Counted from the first letter of the stretch, positions 8,019 through 17,516 are shown. The stretch is DNA of 32,122 bases from Anaerorudis sp964444915 (GCA_964444915.1 CAYUIY010000014.1:1-32122); one strand, 5' to 3'. Numbers and translations: made by a program. The notes: generated from the letters alone by a model not told the origin.

Positions 8019-9242
8019 ATGCCTTCTAAACGGAGGGTCATCAACGACCCGGTATTCGGATTTATCAATATCCCCAACGAATTTATATACGACATTATTC
8101 AACATCCCTATTTGCAACGCCTTAATCGCATCCGGCAGTTGGGGGTAACCTCTTTTGTATATCCCGGTGCACAGCACACGCGTTTTCATCATTCTATCGG
8201 GGCAATGTATTTGATGAACGAGGCATTAAAAAACCTCAAAGAAAAAGGTCACGATATATCGAGAGAAGAATACAACGGGGCACTGGCTGCAATTCTTTTG
8301 CACGATGTTGGTCACGGTCCGTTTTCCCATATATTAGAATACACCCTCGTAAAAAATATCCATCACGAAGAGATTTCCCTGCTGTTGATGCAACAGTTAA
8401 ACAAGGAATGGAACGGTACACTGCAGACCGCCATCGAAATATTCACCGACACATATCCCAAACATTTTCTCCATCAATTGGTTAGCGGTCAACTGGATGT
8501 AGATCGGTTAGATTATTTGCGCCGCGACAGTTTTTTTACCGGCGTAAACGAAGGCAATATCGGTTCGGCACGTATTATAAAAATGATGGATGTGCGCAAC
8601 GATCATTTAGTAATCGATTCGAAAGGCATTTATTCGATCGAAAATTTTCTTTTGTCGCGTCGATTAATGTACTGGCAGGTTTACCTGCACAAAACTGCGG
8701 TAGCAGCCGAAAAAATGCTCATCAACACCCTTACACGGGCAAAAGAGCTTACCGCACAAGGAGAAAAACTTTTCGCCTCCCCTTCCCTATCCTATTTTTT
8801 GGAAAAAGATGCTACACTTGCCGATTTCGAAAACAACGGAAAAGCATTGCAACACTTTGTCAATCTCGACGATAACGATATATGGTCGGCTTTAAAAGTG
8901 TGGACATCGCACCCCGATAAGGTACTGTCGTTGCTCAGCAACGGCATGGTCAACCGCAAGTTGTTCAAAATAGAAATCACACGTAAGAAACAAGATCCTT
9001 CAAGAATAGAAGAGTTTGTAAAAAAATACCAACGCAAATACAACTTGTCGGAACACGAAGCGCGTTACCTTATTTCGCACGATGTAATTTCCACCAACAT
9101 GTATAGCCAAGAGGAAGAAAGCATCGATATTTTATACAACGATGGTTCTATCAAAGATATTTCGCTTGCATCGGATATGCTGAATCCCGAATTATTGTCA
9201 AAAAAAATAGGCAAATATTATTTTGCCTATTTACGAGATTAA
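8019..9242 (+). CDS. HD-domain phosphohydrolase (SAMHD1/YwfO-like)
   Basis: This 407-aa cytoplasmic protein belongs to the HD superfamily group of COG1078, which includes SAMHD1-like dNTP triphosphohydrolases. Metal-ligand motifs are visible: TRFHHSIGAMYL (His57/His58), the HD doublet in LLHDVGHGPFSH (H95 D96), and the downstream aspartate segment SGQLDVDRLDYLRRDSFF. These argue for an active metal-dependent phosphohydrolase, probably on nucleotides, but the substrate cannot be read from sequence. It begins 27 bases after pyrF and is probably read through from that operon. A weak hairpin with a T-run follows the stop. Confidence 0.85.
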   Translation: MPSKRRVINDPVFGFINIPNEFIYDIIQHPYLQRLNRIRQLGVTSFVYPGAQHTRFHHSIGAMYLMNEALKNLKEKGHDISREEYNGALAAILLHDVGHGPFSHILEYTLVKNIHHEEISLLLMQQLNKEWNGTLQTAIEIFTDTYPKHFLHQLVSGQLDVDRLDYLRRDSFFTGVNEGNIGSARIIKMMDVRNDHLVIDSKGIYSIENFLLSRRLMYWQVYLHKTAVAAEKMLINTLTRAKELTAQGEKLFASPSLSYFLEKDATLADFENNGKALQHFVNLDDNDIWSALKVWTSHPDKVLSLLSNGMVNRKLFKIEITRKKQDPSRIEEFVKKYQRKYNLSEHEARYLISHDVISTNMYSQEEESIDILYNDGSIKDISLASDMLNPELLSKKIGKYYFAYLRD

Positions 9243-9271
9243 GAATCCTTTGCGAAATTAGAATTCTTTTT
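9241..9271 (+). terminator. Weak hairpin terminator after the HD gene
   Basis: AAGAATCC (9241-9248) pairs with GAATTCTT (9261-9268) with one mismatch, and a short T-run follows. It overlaps the stop codon of the HD gene. The stem is AU-rich, so confidence is limited. The rest of the 187-bp gap to prs, whose stop faces this gene, shows nothing else recognisable. Confidence 0.35.
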
Positions 9272-9429
9272 ATGATTTAGCAATCCCTTTAATGTATTGA
9301 TGCGCATTTACGCAATCTATACTCAGATATGAGATTACAATTTTTTGCGTGATTGACAAATGCTTATAGGATTCACCCTCTTTTACAGGATTAACAATTC
9401 CTTTATGAAAGATTGATAATCGTGTGATT

Positions 9430-10365
9430 TTAAATAAGATACAATGAACTAATGGACTCATTATTGCAAACGCGTTGAATTGCATTGGCAAACATATCGG
9501 CTACCGAAAGTATTTTCACTTTTTCCGACTTTTTTGAGTAAGGTATGCTATCGGTAAACACAATTTCCGTCAAAGCTGACCGATCAACTCGTTCCGAAGC
9601 AGGATCGGACATTACGGCATGACTAGCAACCGCACGTACTGATTTCGCTCCTTTCAGAATCATACTATCGGCTGCTCTGGTAATGGTTCCGGCAGTATCC
9701 ACGATATCGTCGATCAACACAACATCCATCCCTTCCACATCTCCAACCACTTCCATATCGGAAACTATATTGGTTTTTTTTCGCGCCTTATAGCAGATAA
9801 CCATAGGGCATCCAAAAAATTTGGCATACACACTGGCTCTTTTTGTACCGCCCACATCGGGAGCAGCAATAACCAGATTTTCGAGATTTAACTCTTTGAT
9901 ATACTCAATAAAAACAGCCGAAGCATATAAATGATCTACAGGAACATCAAAAAATCCTTGGATCTGATCGGCGTGCAAATCCATCGTTATCAATCGGTTA
10001 ATGCCGGCAACACTAAGCAAATCCGCAATCAATTTAGCACCAATGCTAATCCGAGGTTTATCTTTTCGGTCTTGACGCGCCCAGCCAAAATAAGGAACGA
10101 CAGCCACGATAGATTTAGCCGATGCACGTTTTGCCGCATCAATCATCAGTAACAATTCCATCAAATTATCTGAATTCGGGAAAGTAGATTGAATCAGAAA
10201 AACTTGTTTACCACGAATGGATTCTTCGTACGATACGGCAAATTCTCCATCGGCAAAATGTTCAATAATCATATTACCCAGCTGGCAATTTAAGCTGCTA
10301 CATACTTTTTCTGCAAAATAACGCGATTTTGAGCCTGAAAAAATTTTAAAAGGTCTCTCTTGCAT
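9430..10365 (-). CDS. prs: Ribose-phosphate pyrophosphokinase (PRPP synthetase)
   Basis: Prs makes PRPP from ribose-5-phosphate and ATP, feeding purine, pyrimidine, His, Trp and NAD synthesis. The 311-aa protein has the family features: FADGEFAVSYEESIRG near residues 38-52, the catalytic loop YFGWARQDRKDKPR (92-105), the metal-binding segment DLHADQIQGFFD (129-140) and the PRPP-binding signature DDIVDTAGT (219-227). It is convergent with the HD gene and preceded by a promoter-like box at 10447-10454. It complements purM and pyrF nearby but is transcribed separately. Confidence 0.96.
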   Translation of the reverse strand: MQERPFKIFSGSKSRYFAEKVCSSLNCQLGNMIIEHFADGEFAVSYEESIRGKQVFLIQSTFPNSDNLMELLLMIDAAKRASAKSIVAVVPYFGWARQDRKDKPRISIGAKLIADLLSVAGINRLITMDLHADQIQGFFDVPVDHLYASAVFIEYIKELNLENLVIAAPDVGGTKRASVYAKFFGCPMVICYKARKKTNIVSDMEVVGDVEGMDVVLIDDIVDTAGTITRAADSMILKGAKSVRAVASHAVMSDPASERVDRSALTEIVFTDSIPYSKKSEKVKILSVADMFANAIQRVCNNESISSLYLI

Positions 10366-10446
10366 GTTTATTTATTCTATTGATTCGATAATTAGTTAAA
10401 CTTATTCGGTAATTATTTTTTCCATCCACAATAACGATCTCTTGTG

Positions 10447-10454
10447 CAAAAGTA
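10447..10454 (-). promoter_or_regulatory. Probable promoter -7 box for prs
   Basis: Read on the minus strand the sequence is TACTTTTG followed by CAC, matching TAnnTTTG. It lies about 80 bases upstream of the prs start codon in the 114-bp gap after the amylase stop. The -33 element is not clear. Confidence 0.5.
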
Positions 10455-10479
10455 CAAAAACTAACTTCAATAAAAGATT

Positions 10480-12177
10480 TTACAAAAAAGAAATTTTATA
10501 AATCTCTCCGTCATGCGCTTTAATTTTTACTTTTAAAGGCATTGTCCGGGAAAAGTCGATCGGAAATTTTTCTTCTGAAAGAAGAGGCACAGCAATCGCC
10601 TTTTCATGCTTGTTTACTTTAAAAAAATCATATGCATGATCAGGAATCCACACCGTAACTTCTTCATTTTCATTTGAAAAATTGCTAATAACAAGAAGAA
10701 AATCCTTGTAATCTCCGCGAATGAAAGCATATTGTTTCATTGAATTGAAATTCGGATTTTCGTAATTTGCATACATCAAATCGTAAAAAAGTCCTTCGCG
10801 CAAAGCGTTTTCCCGATTACCTAACCGGATGAGCTTGCGATAAAATCGTCGCAACCTTATTTCTTCTTCAGTAAGCAACTCTTCATTCCATTTACCGTTG
10901 TTATTCCACCGTCTCACTGTATCTACCGACCAGTAATCGAATATCGAGGTACGGCCGTCTCTCCCACTAAATCCTTCTTCATCCATGCCCCTCTCACCCA
11001 GTTCCTGTCCGAAATAAATCATCACGGGATTTACGTTTATACAAGCTGTAACAATCATTGCAGCTTTCCCTTTTTCGCCACTTTTTAGGAAAAAATCGGA
11101 CGCAATACGCTGTTCATCGTGATTTTCCATAAAATTGATCATCCGATGTTGTATATCGCCTACCGTATTTAATATAAACGTGATATCGGAAGAAGGCCGA
11201 TAACCACAGGCCACGTCGCGCAATACATCGTAAAGTCCCACTTTGTCGTATAGATAATCAAACGTATTATCGGCTAAGAAATCGCGATACACGGAAGGAT
11301 TATAAATCTCTGCAAAGAAAATAATACCCGGAAATTGTGCTTTAATTTGAGGAATCACCCATTTCCAGAACTCCAAAGGCACCATTTCGGCCATGTCGCA
11401 CCGAAACCCATCAATATCTTTTGCAGCCCAAAAAAACAAAATGTCTCTCATCTTGTTCCACGTATTGGGAATGGGCTCAAAATATTTCCTTCGTCCGTTC
11501 AAATAATCTACACCGTAATTCAGTTTTACCGTATCATACCAGTCGTATTCGCTCGGTCTGTTAGTGAAACAATCGTTTCCGGTAGCTTTTGCGGGGTTTT
11601 CAACGTAGTTAACCTCAATACCTTTGTTTCTCAGAAATTGTAAATCCAATGGTTGGCCGGGTAAATAATAAAAATTGTTGTGAGGAGCAAAAGCAACCGA
11701 TGTATCGTCATTCGCTCCAAATTCTCTCACATGTTTCGGTTTGGCGATCGACTGATAATTTCTTGCCAAATGATTAGGCACAAAGTCAATGAGTACTTTC
11801 AAACCGGCCTTATGCGTACGCGCAACCAATTCTTCAAATTCCTGCATCCGTTCCTTTACATTTTCCGCTAAATCCGGGTCCACATCATAGTAATCCCTTA
11901 TTGCATAAGGCGATCCGGCTTTTCCTTTCACAATCTCGGGAAATTGGTGCGGAATGCCGTATTCGGTATAATCGGTAGCAGAAGCATGAGCAAGTGCCCC
12001 AATATACCAAATATGGGTATAACCCGCTTCTCTAAGTTCATCGAGCACCCTTTCAGTAATATCGTTAAACTTACCCGACCCATTTTCTTCAATCGTGCCA
12101 TGAGGTTTATTTCTGGAATTTTTGTTACCAAACAATCGGGTAAGAATCTGATATACAAATATCTTATTTCTTTGCAT
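10480..12177 (-). CDS. Cytoplasmic alpha-amylase-family glycosidase (GH13)
   Basis: This is a GH13 (alpha/beta)8-barrel enzyme acting on alpha-glucans or maltodextrins. The four conserved regions are present: region I DFVPNH (residues 131-136), region II GFRCDMAEM (257-265) with nucleophile D261, region III FFAEIY with acid/base E290, and region IV MENHDEQR with D354 stabilising the transition state. A C-terminal beta-sandwich follows (about 470-565). There is no signal peptide, so it should act in the cytoplasm, unlike SusG-type surface amylases. The start ATG overlaps the 3' end of the patatin gene by 14 bases, implying translational coupling. Exact specificity (amylase, maltogenic enzyme, glucosyltransferase) is not determinable here. 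Confidence 0.9.
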   Translation of the reverse strand: MQRNKIFVYQILTRLFGNKNSRNKPHGTIEENGSGKFNDITERVLDELREAGYTHIWYIGALAHASATDYTEYGIPHQFPEIVKGKAGSPYAIRDYYDVDPDLAENVKERMQEFEELVARTHKAGLKVLIDFVPNHLARNYQSIAKPKHVREFGANDDTSVAFAPHNNFYYLPGQPLDLQFLRNKGIEVNYVENPAKATGNDCFTNRPSEYDWYDTVKLNYGVDYLNGRRKYFEPIPNTWNKMRDILFFWAAKDIDGFRCDMAEMVPLEFWKWVIPQIKAQFPGIIFFAEIYNPSVYRDFLADNTFDYLYDKVGLYDVLRDVACGYRPSSDITFILNTVGDIQHRMINFMENHDEQRIASDFFLKSGEKGKAAMIVTACINVNPVMIYFGQELGERGMDEEGFSGRDGRTSIFDYWSVDTVRRWNNNGKWNEELLTEEEIRLRRFYRKLIRLGNRENALREGLFYDLMYANYENPNFNSMKQYAFIRGDYKDFLLVISNFSNENEEVTVWIPDHAYDFFKVNKHEKAIAVPLLSEEKFPIDFSRTMPLKVKIKAHDGEIYKISFL

Positions 12178-12997
12178 GATTTTTTTTCTTTAATGATGTA
12201 CATCTTTTCACGATCTCTTGTGCTCCCCTTTCCCCCATTTTTTGTAATGCACACGAAGCACCTAGGGCCATCATCTCATTGGAATGATTTAAATCGAACA
12301 TGGAATATTTTTCAATTCCTTCGGCCTCAATAAGAATATCGCATAATTGTCTATCGCTAAGCGTATTGGAATTAGCCATTAAATTAAACGTTCTTTCGAT
12401 CATATTTTTGAGATTTATTTTCTCAGGGGGAGGGGTCATTAAAGAAACATTTACCCCCACTACATACCTACATTTTTTGCGAATAACAGACACAGGAAAG
12501 TTTTTCAAAAGCCCACCATCCACATAAGGAACATCATTAATCACTTGAGGATAAAAAACAATTGGAATGGAACATGAAGCAACCACAGCATCGACCAAAA
12601 AATCACCGTGTGAGAAAGTCACTGCACGAGCCCTGTTCCAATCGGTGGCTACTGCAATAAAAGGAATTTTAAGTTCTTCAAACGATTTTGCTCGCAAATT
12701 ATTTTTTAGAAACGATTTTAAACCCGTTGTTTTAAAAAAACCTGCCGTAGGCTTGGTAAATTCTATAAATTGTCTGAATTCTTTCCCCTTAAAAAGTTCA
12801 GCTATTTCGTCGGGAGTGTAACCATCGGCATAAAAAACGCCCGCTAACGAGCCGGCGCTTGTTCCAACAATAACATCGGGTTTAAAGCCATTTCTGTCCA
12901 GCACTTTGAGTGCTCCCAGATGAGCAAATCCTTTTGCACCACCTCCACTCAATGCATATCCTAAATTATAGGGGTAATGGGGACGAAAAATTGACAT
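12164..12997 (-). CDS. Patatin-like phospholipase (RssA/YchK type)
   Basis: This 277-aa patatin-family serine hydrolase probably acts on acyl lipids. The oxyanion-hole motif SGGGAKGFAHLG (17-28), the nucleophile elbow GTSAG (45-49, Ser47) and the catalytic-dyad Asp in YVDGGLLKNFP (D160) are all present. There is no signal peptide or transmembrane segment, as in the cytoplasmic RssA/YchK group. Its 3' end overlaps the amylase start by 14 bases, so the two form a small operon. A phospholipase paired with a glycosidase has no obvious pathway link. The C-terminus is Lys-rich. Confidence 0.9.
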   Translation of the reverse strand: MSIFRPHYPYNLGYALSGGGAKGFAHLGALKVLDRNGFKPDVIVGTSAGSLAGVFYADGYTPDEIAELFKGKEFRQFIEFTKPTAGFFKTTGLKSFLKNNLRAKSFEELKIPFIAVATDWNRARAVTFSHGDFLVDAVVASCSIPIVFYPQVINDVPYVDGGLLKNFPVSVIRKKCRYVVGVNVSLMTPPPEKINLKNMIERTFNLMANSNTLSDRQLCDILIEAEGIEKYSMFDLNHSNEMMALGASCALQKMGERGAQEIVKRCTSLKKKNHAKK

Positions 12998-13089
12998 TCC
13001 ATAAAAGATTTAAAAAAATTAAGAGACCCTACTTGAGATGGTATCCATCGCCTTTACAAAAATGGCAAAATTTTTTCATTATTCAAATG

Positions 13090-13128
13090 AAAAAAAGCAT
13101 TAATTTATCAACGATCGATGAATGCTTT
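13090..13128 (-). terminator. Rho-independent terminator of the ftsX-folK operon
   Basis: On the minus strand AAAGCATT (13128-13121) pairs with AATGCTTT (13101-13094), followed by a continuous T-run (13096-13090). It abuts the folK stop codon. The loop contains the short palindrome ATCGAT. The remaining sequence up to the patatin start (12998-13089) is AT-rich with no clear -7 box. Confidence 0.8.
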
Positions 13129-13616
13129 CATCTATGCAATTTTTTAAGCAAATCACCGATAGTTTGCTTTAAAACCGGATGAAGTATCTGGGGAGCAATT
13201 TCTGAAAAAGGAATAAGCACAAACTCGCGCAGATGCATCCGGGGATGAGGAACCATTAATTCAGGCGTATCAATAATCAGGTCATCTATCATCAGAATAT
13301 CAATATCGATTTGTCTGTCGGTATAATTACCATTTTCACTTTTCTCTGTTCTGCCCAATTGTCTTTCAATGGCTTGCGTGGTTACGAATATATCATCAAC
13401 CGGTACTTCCGTCACCACTTCGCATACAGCATTTACGAACCAATTCTCCGATATAAATCCTTCGGGTGGAGTGACATAAAAAGCGGATTTGGAAACAATT
13501 TTTCCAATCCGCTCTTCTATCCATGTATACGCACCGTTTATATTTTTTTCCTTATCACCTAAATTGGATCCTAATCCTAAAAACACCCGATGCAACATTT
13601 TATCATCACATACCAT
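13128..13616 (-). CDS. folK: 7,8-dihydro-6-hydroxymethylpterin pyrophosphokinase (HPPK)
   Basis: FolK transfers pyrophosphate from ATP to 6-hydroxymethyl-dihydropterin in folate synthesis. The 162-aa protein shows VFLGLGSNLGD (11-21) at the N-terminus, FVNAVCEV (60-67) in the pterin site, and the metal-binding DIDIL (D104, D106) followed by VPHPRMHLREFVLIPFSEI, the family signature. The ATG at 13616 overlaps the queA stop as TGATG, which suggests translational re-initiation. An internal Met at residue 7 is a second possible start closer to the conserved region. It is the last gene of the operon and is directly followed by a terminator. Confidence 0.93.
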   Translation of the reverse strand: MVCDDKMLHRVFLGLGSNLGDKEKNINGAYTWIEERIGKIVSKSAFYVTPPEGFISENWFVNAVCEVVTEVPVDDIFVTTQAIERQLGRTEKSENGNYTDRQIDIDILMIDDLIIDTPELMVPHPRMHLREFVLIPFSEIAPQILHPVLKQTIGDLLKKLHR

Positions 13617-14668
13617 CAGTCAATAATTAGCATAGCATCGCCGTATGCACCGAAACGATATTTTTCTTTGACGGCTACCTCATAAGCATTCATTACCTTT
13701 TCGTAACCACCAAAAGCACATGCCGTCATCAATAAAGTGGAACAAGGAAGTTGAAAATTCGTAACAAATGCCGAGGGGAAAGTAAATTCATAAGGAGGAA
13801 AAATAAATTTGTTAGTCCACTCCTCCTTAGGTTTCAAGAGACCGTCGGTGCTTACCCCTGTTTCAACAGCCCTCATAGTAGAAGCGCCCACAACACATAT
13901 ACGGCGTCCTTCTTCGTATGCCGGATTAACTTTTTCGCACAATTCTTCGGTAATGATCATTTGTTCGGAATCGATTTTATGTTTTGTAAGATCCTCTACT
14001 TCAATATCACGGTAAACTCCCAATCCGCAATGCAAAGTAAGAAATCCGTAATCGATTCCTTTTATCTCCATCCGCTTCATCAATTCACGACTGAAATGCA
14101 GTCCTGCAGCAGGTGCTACAACAGCACCCTCATTGGCGGCAAATATGGTCTGATAACGCTCTTCATCTATGGGTTCAGCACGCCGCCCCATGTATTCCGG
14201 AATCGGCGTTTCCCCAACCGAAAAAAGCAAATTTTTAAACTCGTCGTACGGTCCATCGTACAAAAACCGAATCGTACGCCCTCGCGAAGTTGTATTATCA
14301 ATTACTTCGGCAACCAGTTCTTCATTTTCACCAAAATACAATTTATTTCCGATGCGTATTTTTCGTGCAGGATTCACCATTACATCCCACAAATGCTGAT
14401 CGGGATTAAGTTCTCGTAACAGAAATACTTCGATCTGTGCACCTGTTTTTTCTTTGTATCCAAACAATCTTGCCGGAAAAACTTTTGTATCATTAAAAAT
14501 AAAAAAATCCTTCTCTTCAAAATAATCCAAAATATTTTTGAAGGTTGTATGTTCAAGTTCATCCGATTCTCTATGCACAACAAGAAGTCGCGACTCATCG
14601 CGATGAACAGCAGGATATTTAGCTATAAGTTCCTCAGGAAGAACAAATTTAAATTGAGAAAGTTTCAT
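13616..14668 (-). CDS. queA: S-adenosylmethionine:tRNA ribosyltransferase-isomerase
   Basis: QueA transfers and isomerises the ribosyl part of SAM onto 7-aminomethyl-7-deazaguanine in tRNA, giving epoxyqueuosine. The 350-aa protein has the usual length and features: the LPxELIAxxP start, FIFNDTKVFPARLFG, GAQIEVFLL, and AAGLHFS with LHCGLGVYRDIEVEDLTKH in the second half. It sits 37 bases after truB, another tRNA modification gene, and overlaps folK by one base. Confidence 0.95.
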   Translation of the reverse strand: MKLSQFKFVLPEELIAKYPAVHRDESRLLVVHRESDELEHTTFKNILDYFEEKDFFIFNDTKVFPARLFGYKEKTGAQIEVFLLRELNPDQHLWDVMVNPARKIRIGNKLYFGENEELVAEVIDNTTSRGRTIRFLYDGPYDEFKNLLFSVGETPIPEYMGRRAEPIDEERYQTIFAANEGAVVAPAAGLHFSRELMKRMEIKGIDYGFLTLHCGLGVYRDIEVEDLTKHKIDSEQMIITEELCEKVNPAYEEGRRICVVGASTMRAVETGVSTDGLLKPKEEWTNKFIFPPYEFTFPSAFVTNFQLPCSTLLMTACAFGGYEKVMNAYEVAVKEKYRFGAYGDAMLIID

Positions 14669-14705
14669 ATCGCTTTAATTATAATAACCGATTCAATCTT
14701 AACAC

Positions 14706-15419
14706 TTACTTAATCAAAAAATTCGAATCATTTTTTATATTTTCATCAAAAAAACGATCCAACTCGCTTACTTGCAAACACTGATCAAGAGTAACATCTC
14801 CTACTCTTGTACGCACCAATCCGGTAAGATGAGCGCCCGACCCCAATTCTCTACCTATATCTCTGGCTAACGCCCTTATATACGTACCTTTACTGCAAAC
14901 CACTTTTATGGTTATTGTGGGCAATTCGCAGGCAAGCAATTCCACATTATCTATAACCAACAATTTAGGTTTTAGTTCAATGTCTTCATTTTTACGAGCT
15001 AATTTATATGCCCTTTCTCCCTCGATTTTGCATGCAGAGAAAACAGGCGGCACTTGCTCGATCTGTCCAACAAATTTTTTCATCACATCGTTTACCTTTT
15101 CTTCGGTAATATGATGAGTGGGGTACGTTGCATCGACAGCTGTTTCCAAATCGAACGACGGCGTTGTGGCACCCAATCGAATAGTAGCAATATATTCTTT
15201 TGTTTGCGCCTGAAACCGTTCTATTTCCTTTGTTTTTTTCCCCGTGCAAACAACCATCACGCCGGTGGCCAACGGATCCAGTGTTCCCGCATGACCAACC
15301 TTTAACTTTTTTATCTTTAATCGTTCGCAGATTTTGGCACGCACAACGTTCACCACTTTGAACGACGTCCAATGCAAAGGTTTATTAATATATAAAACCT
15401 CCCCTTTAATAAAGTCCAT
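14706..15419 (-). CDS. truB: tRNA pseudouridine-55 synthase
   Basis: TruB makes pseudouridine 55 in the T-loop of tRNAs. The 237-aa protein has the family core: INKPLHWTSFKVVN (11-24), the catalytic motif GHAGTLDPLATGV (42-54) with the nucleophile D48, the KEYIATIRLGATTPSFD segment, and the late motif CSKGTYIRALARDIGRELG. It is shorter than E. coli TruB (about 314 aa) because it lacks the extended C-terminal domain, as is common in this phylum. It starts seven bases after uppP. Confidence 0.95.
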   Translation of the reverse strand: MDFIKGEVLYINKPLHWTSFKVVNVVRAKICERLKIKKLKVGHAGTLDPLATGVMVVCTGKKTKEIERFQAQTKEYIATIRLGATTPSFDLETAVDATYPTHHITEEKVNDVMKKFVGQIEQVPPVFSACKIEGERAYKLARKNEDIELKPKLLVIDNVELLACELPTITIKVVCSKGTYIRALARDIGRELGSGAHLTGLVRTRVGDVTLDQCLQVSELDRFFDENIKNDSNFLIK

Positions 15420-15426
15420 TAAAAAA

Positions 15427-16311
15427 TCAAATTATGTTTGAAATTATACCTGTACTTAACAGAATCAGCATTAATCCTCCAATGATGATCCTATAATATC
15501 CGAACGCTTTAAAACCGTGCCGGGTAATAAAATCAATAAAAAACTTAATAGCGATCACAGCAACAAGAAAAGCAACCGCATTTCCAATCAACAAAAGTGT
15601 CAAATTGTCATGCAGTATAGACATACCTGCAGGGTCTTTCATCAGTTGATACAGTTTGTACCCCGCTGCTGCTGCCATTGTGGGAACTGCTAGAAAAAAC
15701 GAAAATTCGGCTGCATTTTTTCGGTCCAATTTCACACTCATTCCGCCTACAATGGTTGCAAATGAACGCGAAACACCCGGTATCATAGCAATACACTGAA
15801 AACACCCTATTTTTAATGCCCTTTGCCAGGTTATGGTCTGATCGGCGTTGGGTTTATCAAACCATTTGTCAACAAAAAGCATTACAATTCCACCGGCAAC
15901 AAGCATGACAGCAACCACCGATACATTTTCCAACAATGCATCGATCTGATCCCCCAACAGCAATCCCAATACTCCGGCAGGAACAAGCGCAATGAGCAGT
16001 TTCCAGTAAAAATCGAATTTGTAAAGCAAACGTCGAACATAGGTTTCCCATTTTTTCCACGTGCTCATTCCTTCTACTGCCTTCGGATCCATAATTTGAA
16101 CAGGGTTCAGCTGAAAAAAACGTTGTCGGTAAAGTACAACCACAGACAAAATAGCCCCAAATTGTATAACGACAGTAAAAGCTTTTACAAATGGTGTACT
16201 TTCTATCCCCAGCAAAGCCTGGGTGATAATCATATGTCCTGTAGACGAAACCGGGAGAAATTCGGTTATCCCCTCAACAATTGCAATGACGATTGCCTCT
16301 ATAATACTCAT
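15427..16311 (-). CDS. uppP: Undecaprenyl-diphosphatase UppP (BacA family)
   Basis: UppP recycles the lipid carrier for peptidoglycan and O-antigen by dephosphorylating undecaprenyl pyrophosphate at the outer face of the inner membrane; overproduction gives bacitracin resistance. The 294-aa polytopic protein shows the two catalytic regions: EGITEFLPVSSTGH (13-26) with the conserved glutamates, and PGVSRSFATI (178-187) with the SRS motif. About eight hydrophobic segments are seen. It lies between DUF3098 and truB with short gaps. Confidence 0.95.
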   Translation of the reverse strand: MSIIEAIVIAIVEGITEFLPVSSTGHMIITQALLGIESTPFVKAFTVVIQFGAILSVVVLYRQRFFQLNPVQIMDPKAVEGMSTWKKWETYVRRLLYKFDFYWKLLIALVPAGVLGLLLGDQIDALLENVSVVAVMLVAGGIVMLFVDKWFDKPNADQTITWQRALKIGCFQCIAMIPGVSRSFATIVGGMSVKLDRKNAAEFSFFLAVPTMAAAAGYKLYQLMKDPAGMSILHDNLTLLLIGNAVAFLVAVIAIKFFIDFITRHGFKAFGYYRIIIGGLMLILLSTGIISNII

Positions 16312-16335
16312 TCCGGCTATTAAAAAGGATAAGGT

Positions 16336-16587
16336 TTATTTCTTTTCTTCTTCTTTTGTTTTGGAATTGGAAGGATACAGAATCCCAACAATTACCAGAA
16401 GAAAACCGGCAAGGCAAACCATCGGAGCTATTTTAATACGGCGCGCACTAAAAATATCGGGGTTAAAGCCGGTTTCTGCCGTTGTTCCCGGTCCTATCAT
16501 CAATAAAAATCCAAGAATAATAATTACTACTGCTATTCCGCAGATAATGAGGTTTGTTTTACTTAACGGAAAATTTTTTTGTGCCAT
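16336..16587 (-). CDS. DUF3098 small membrane protein
   Basis: This 83-aa protein has two hydrophobic helices (about residues 12-32 and 53-70) separated by a loop with NPDIFSARRIKIAP and a charged, Lys/Glu-rich C-terminus. It matches the DUF3098 family, a Bacteroidota-specific group. Its place between ftsX and uppP suggests a role in cell division or envelope synthesis, but no biochemical function is known to me. Confidence 0.85.
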   Translation of the reverse strand: MAQKNFPLSKTNLIICGIAVVIIILGFLLMIGPGTTAETGFNPDIFSARRIKIAPMVCLAGFLLVIVGILYPSNSKTKEEEKK

Positions 16588-16621
16588 ATTTTTAATTCAG
16601 AACAATATATTGTTGCGTACT

Positions 16622-17500
16622 TTATACATAATACAAACTATCGGGATCCATTTTCAAATAATGATTTACCGAAAAAACAGTAGCCGCCCCAGTGATAACT
16701 ATTCCCAGCGCGATTACCGCTCCAAAAAGCAGCGTCATATCATTTACGGTGAGGACAGATTTTAAATCTGCATATTCCATGCCAAAATAGTATAAAATTC
16801 CAAAAATAACACCATCGGCCAACAATCCGGCAATAACACCCATCATAATATTCTCTTTCACAAACGGTTTTCGAATAAACCCATCCACTGCTCCCACCAG
16901 CTTCATGGTATGAATCAAAAATCGTTTTGCATAGATACTCAATCGTATGGTATTGCGAATCAGCGTAAAAGAAATAAAAAGCAACACAGCCGATAAAATC
17001 AACAAAATAGCGGTAATTTTAGATAAATTATTATTTATCAAATCAATAACCTCCTGCTGGTACAGCAAATCGTCGATATTGGTTTCAGCTTTAATGATTT
17101 TACTCACCTTTGCCAAACTATCGGTGTTGGCGTATTCCGATTTCAGAAAAATCTCGATGCAATCTTGTGCCGGGTTGTAGCCCAGCAACTCCTCAGGATC
17201 TTCACCCAAATCTTTAATCAACTGTTCTTTGGCTTCCTCTTTACTGATAAAACGCGATGATTTCACAAAAGGCATGTTGTCCAACCGTTTTCTGGTTTCT
17301 GCTATTTGCGCATCCGTCACATTGTGATCCAGCATCACACTGAAACTCACATTTTCTTTCACATAATCCGATAGTCGGTTTCCCAAAAACAACGTCAAAA
17401 TAGTCAATCCCAGCAGCACCAAAACCAAGGTAATGCTGATAATGGAAGTAAGTTTTGCATTAAAAAATCTTGCTTTGTTTACTCGGTATTTTTTCGTCAT
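16622..17500 (-). CDS. ftsX: Cell division protein FtsX
   Basis: FtsX is the membrane subunit of the FtsEX ABC-type complex that controls peptidoglycan hydrolases at the septum. The 292-aa protein has one N-terminal transmembrane helix (about 17-40), an extracytoplasmic domain (VSFSVMLDHNVTDAQI to about residue 155) and three C-terminal helices, the standard FtsX topology. The conserved start of the permease region is seen in IRNTIRLSIYAKRFLIHTMKLVGA. ftsE is not adjacent, which is usual in Bacteroidota. This is the first gene of the operon down to folK. Confidence 0.92.
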   Translation of the reverse strand: MTKKYRVNKARFFNAKLTSIISITLVLVLLGLTILTLFLGNRLSDYVKENVSFSVMLDHNVTDAQIAETRKRLDNMPFVKSSRFISKEEAKEQLIKDLGEDPEELLGYNPAQDCIEIFLKSEYANTDSLAKVSKIIKAETNIDDLLYQQEVIDLINNNLSKITAILLILSAVLLFISFTLIRNTIRLSIYAKRFLIHTMKLVGAVDGFIRKPFVKENIMMGVIAGLLADGVIFGILYYFGMEYADLKSVLTVNDMTLLFGAVIALGIVITGAATVFSVNHYLKMDPDSLYYV

Positions 17501-17516
17501 AATTGTATATGGACAA

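Noticed and set aside
13751..14419. Plus-strand 222-aa open frame opposite queA
   Set aside because: Antisense shadow of a conserved gene; no motif, promoter or start context.
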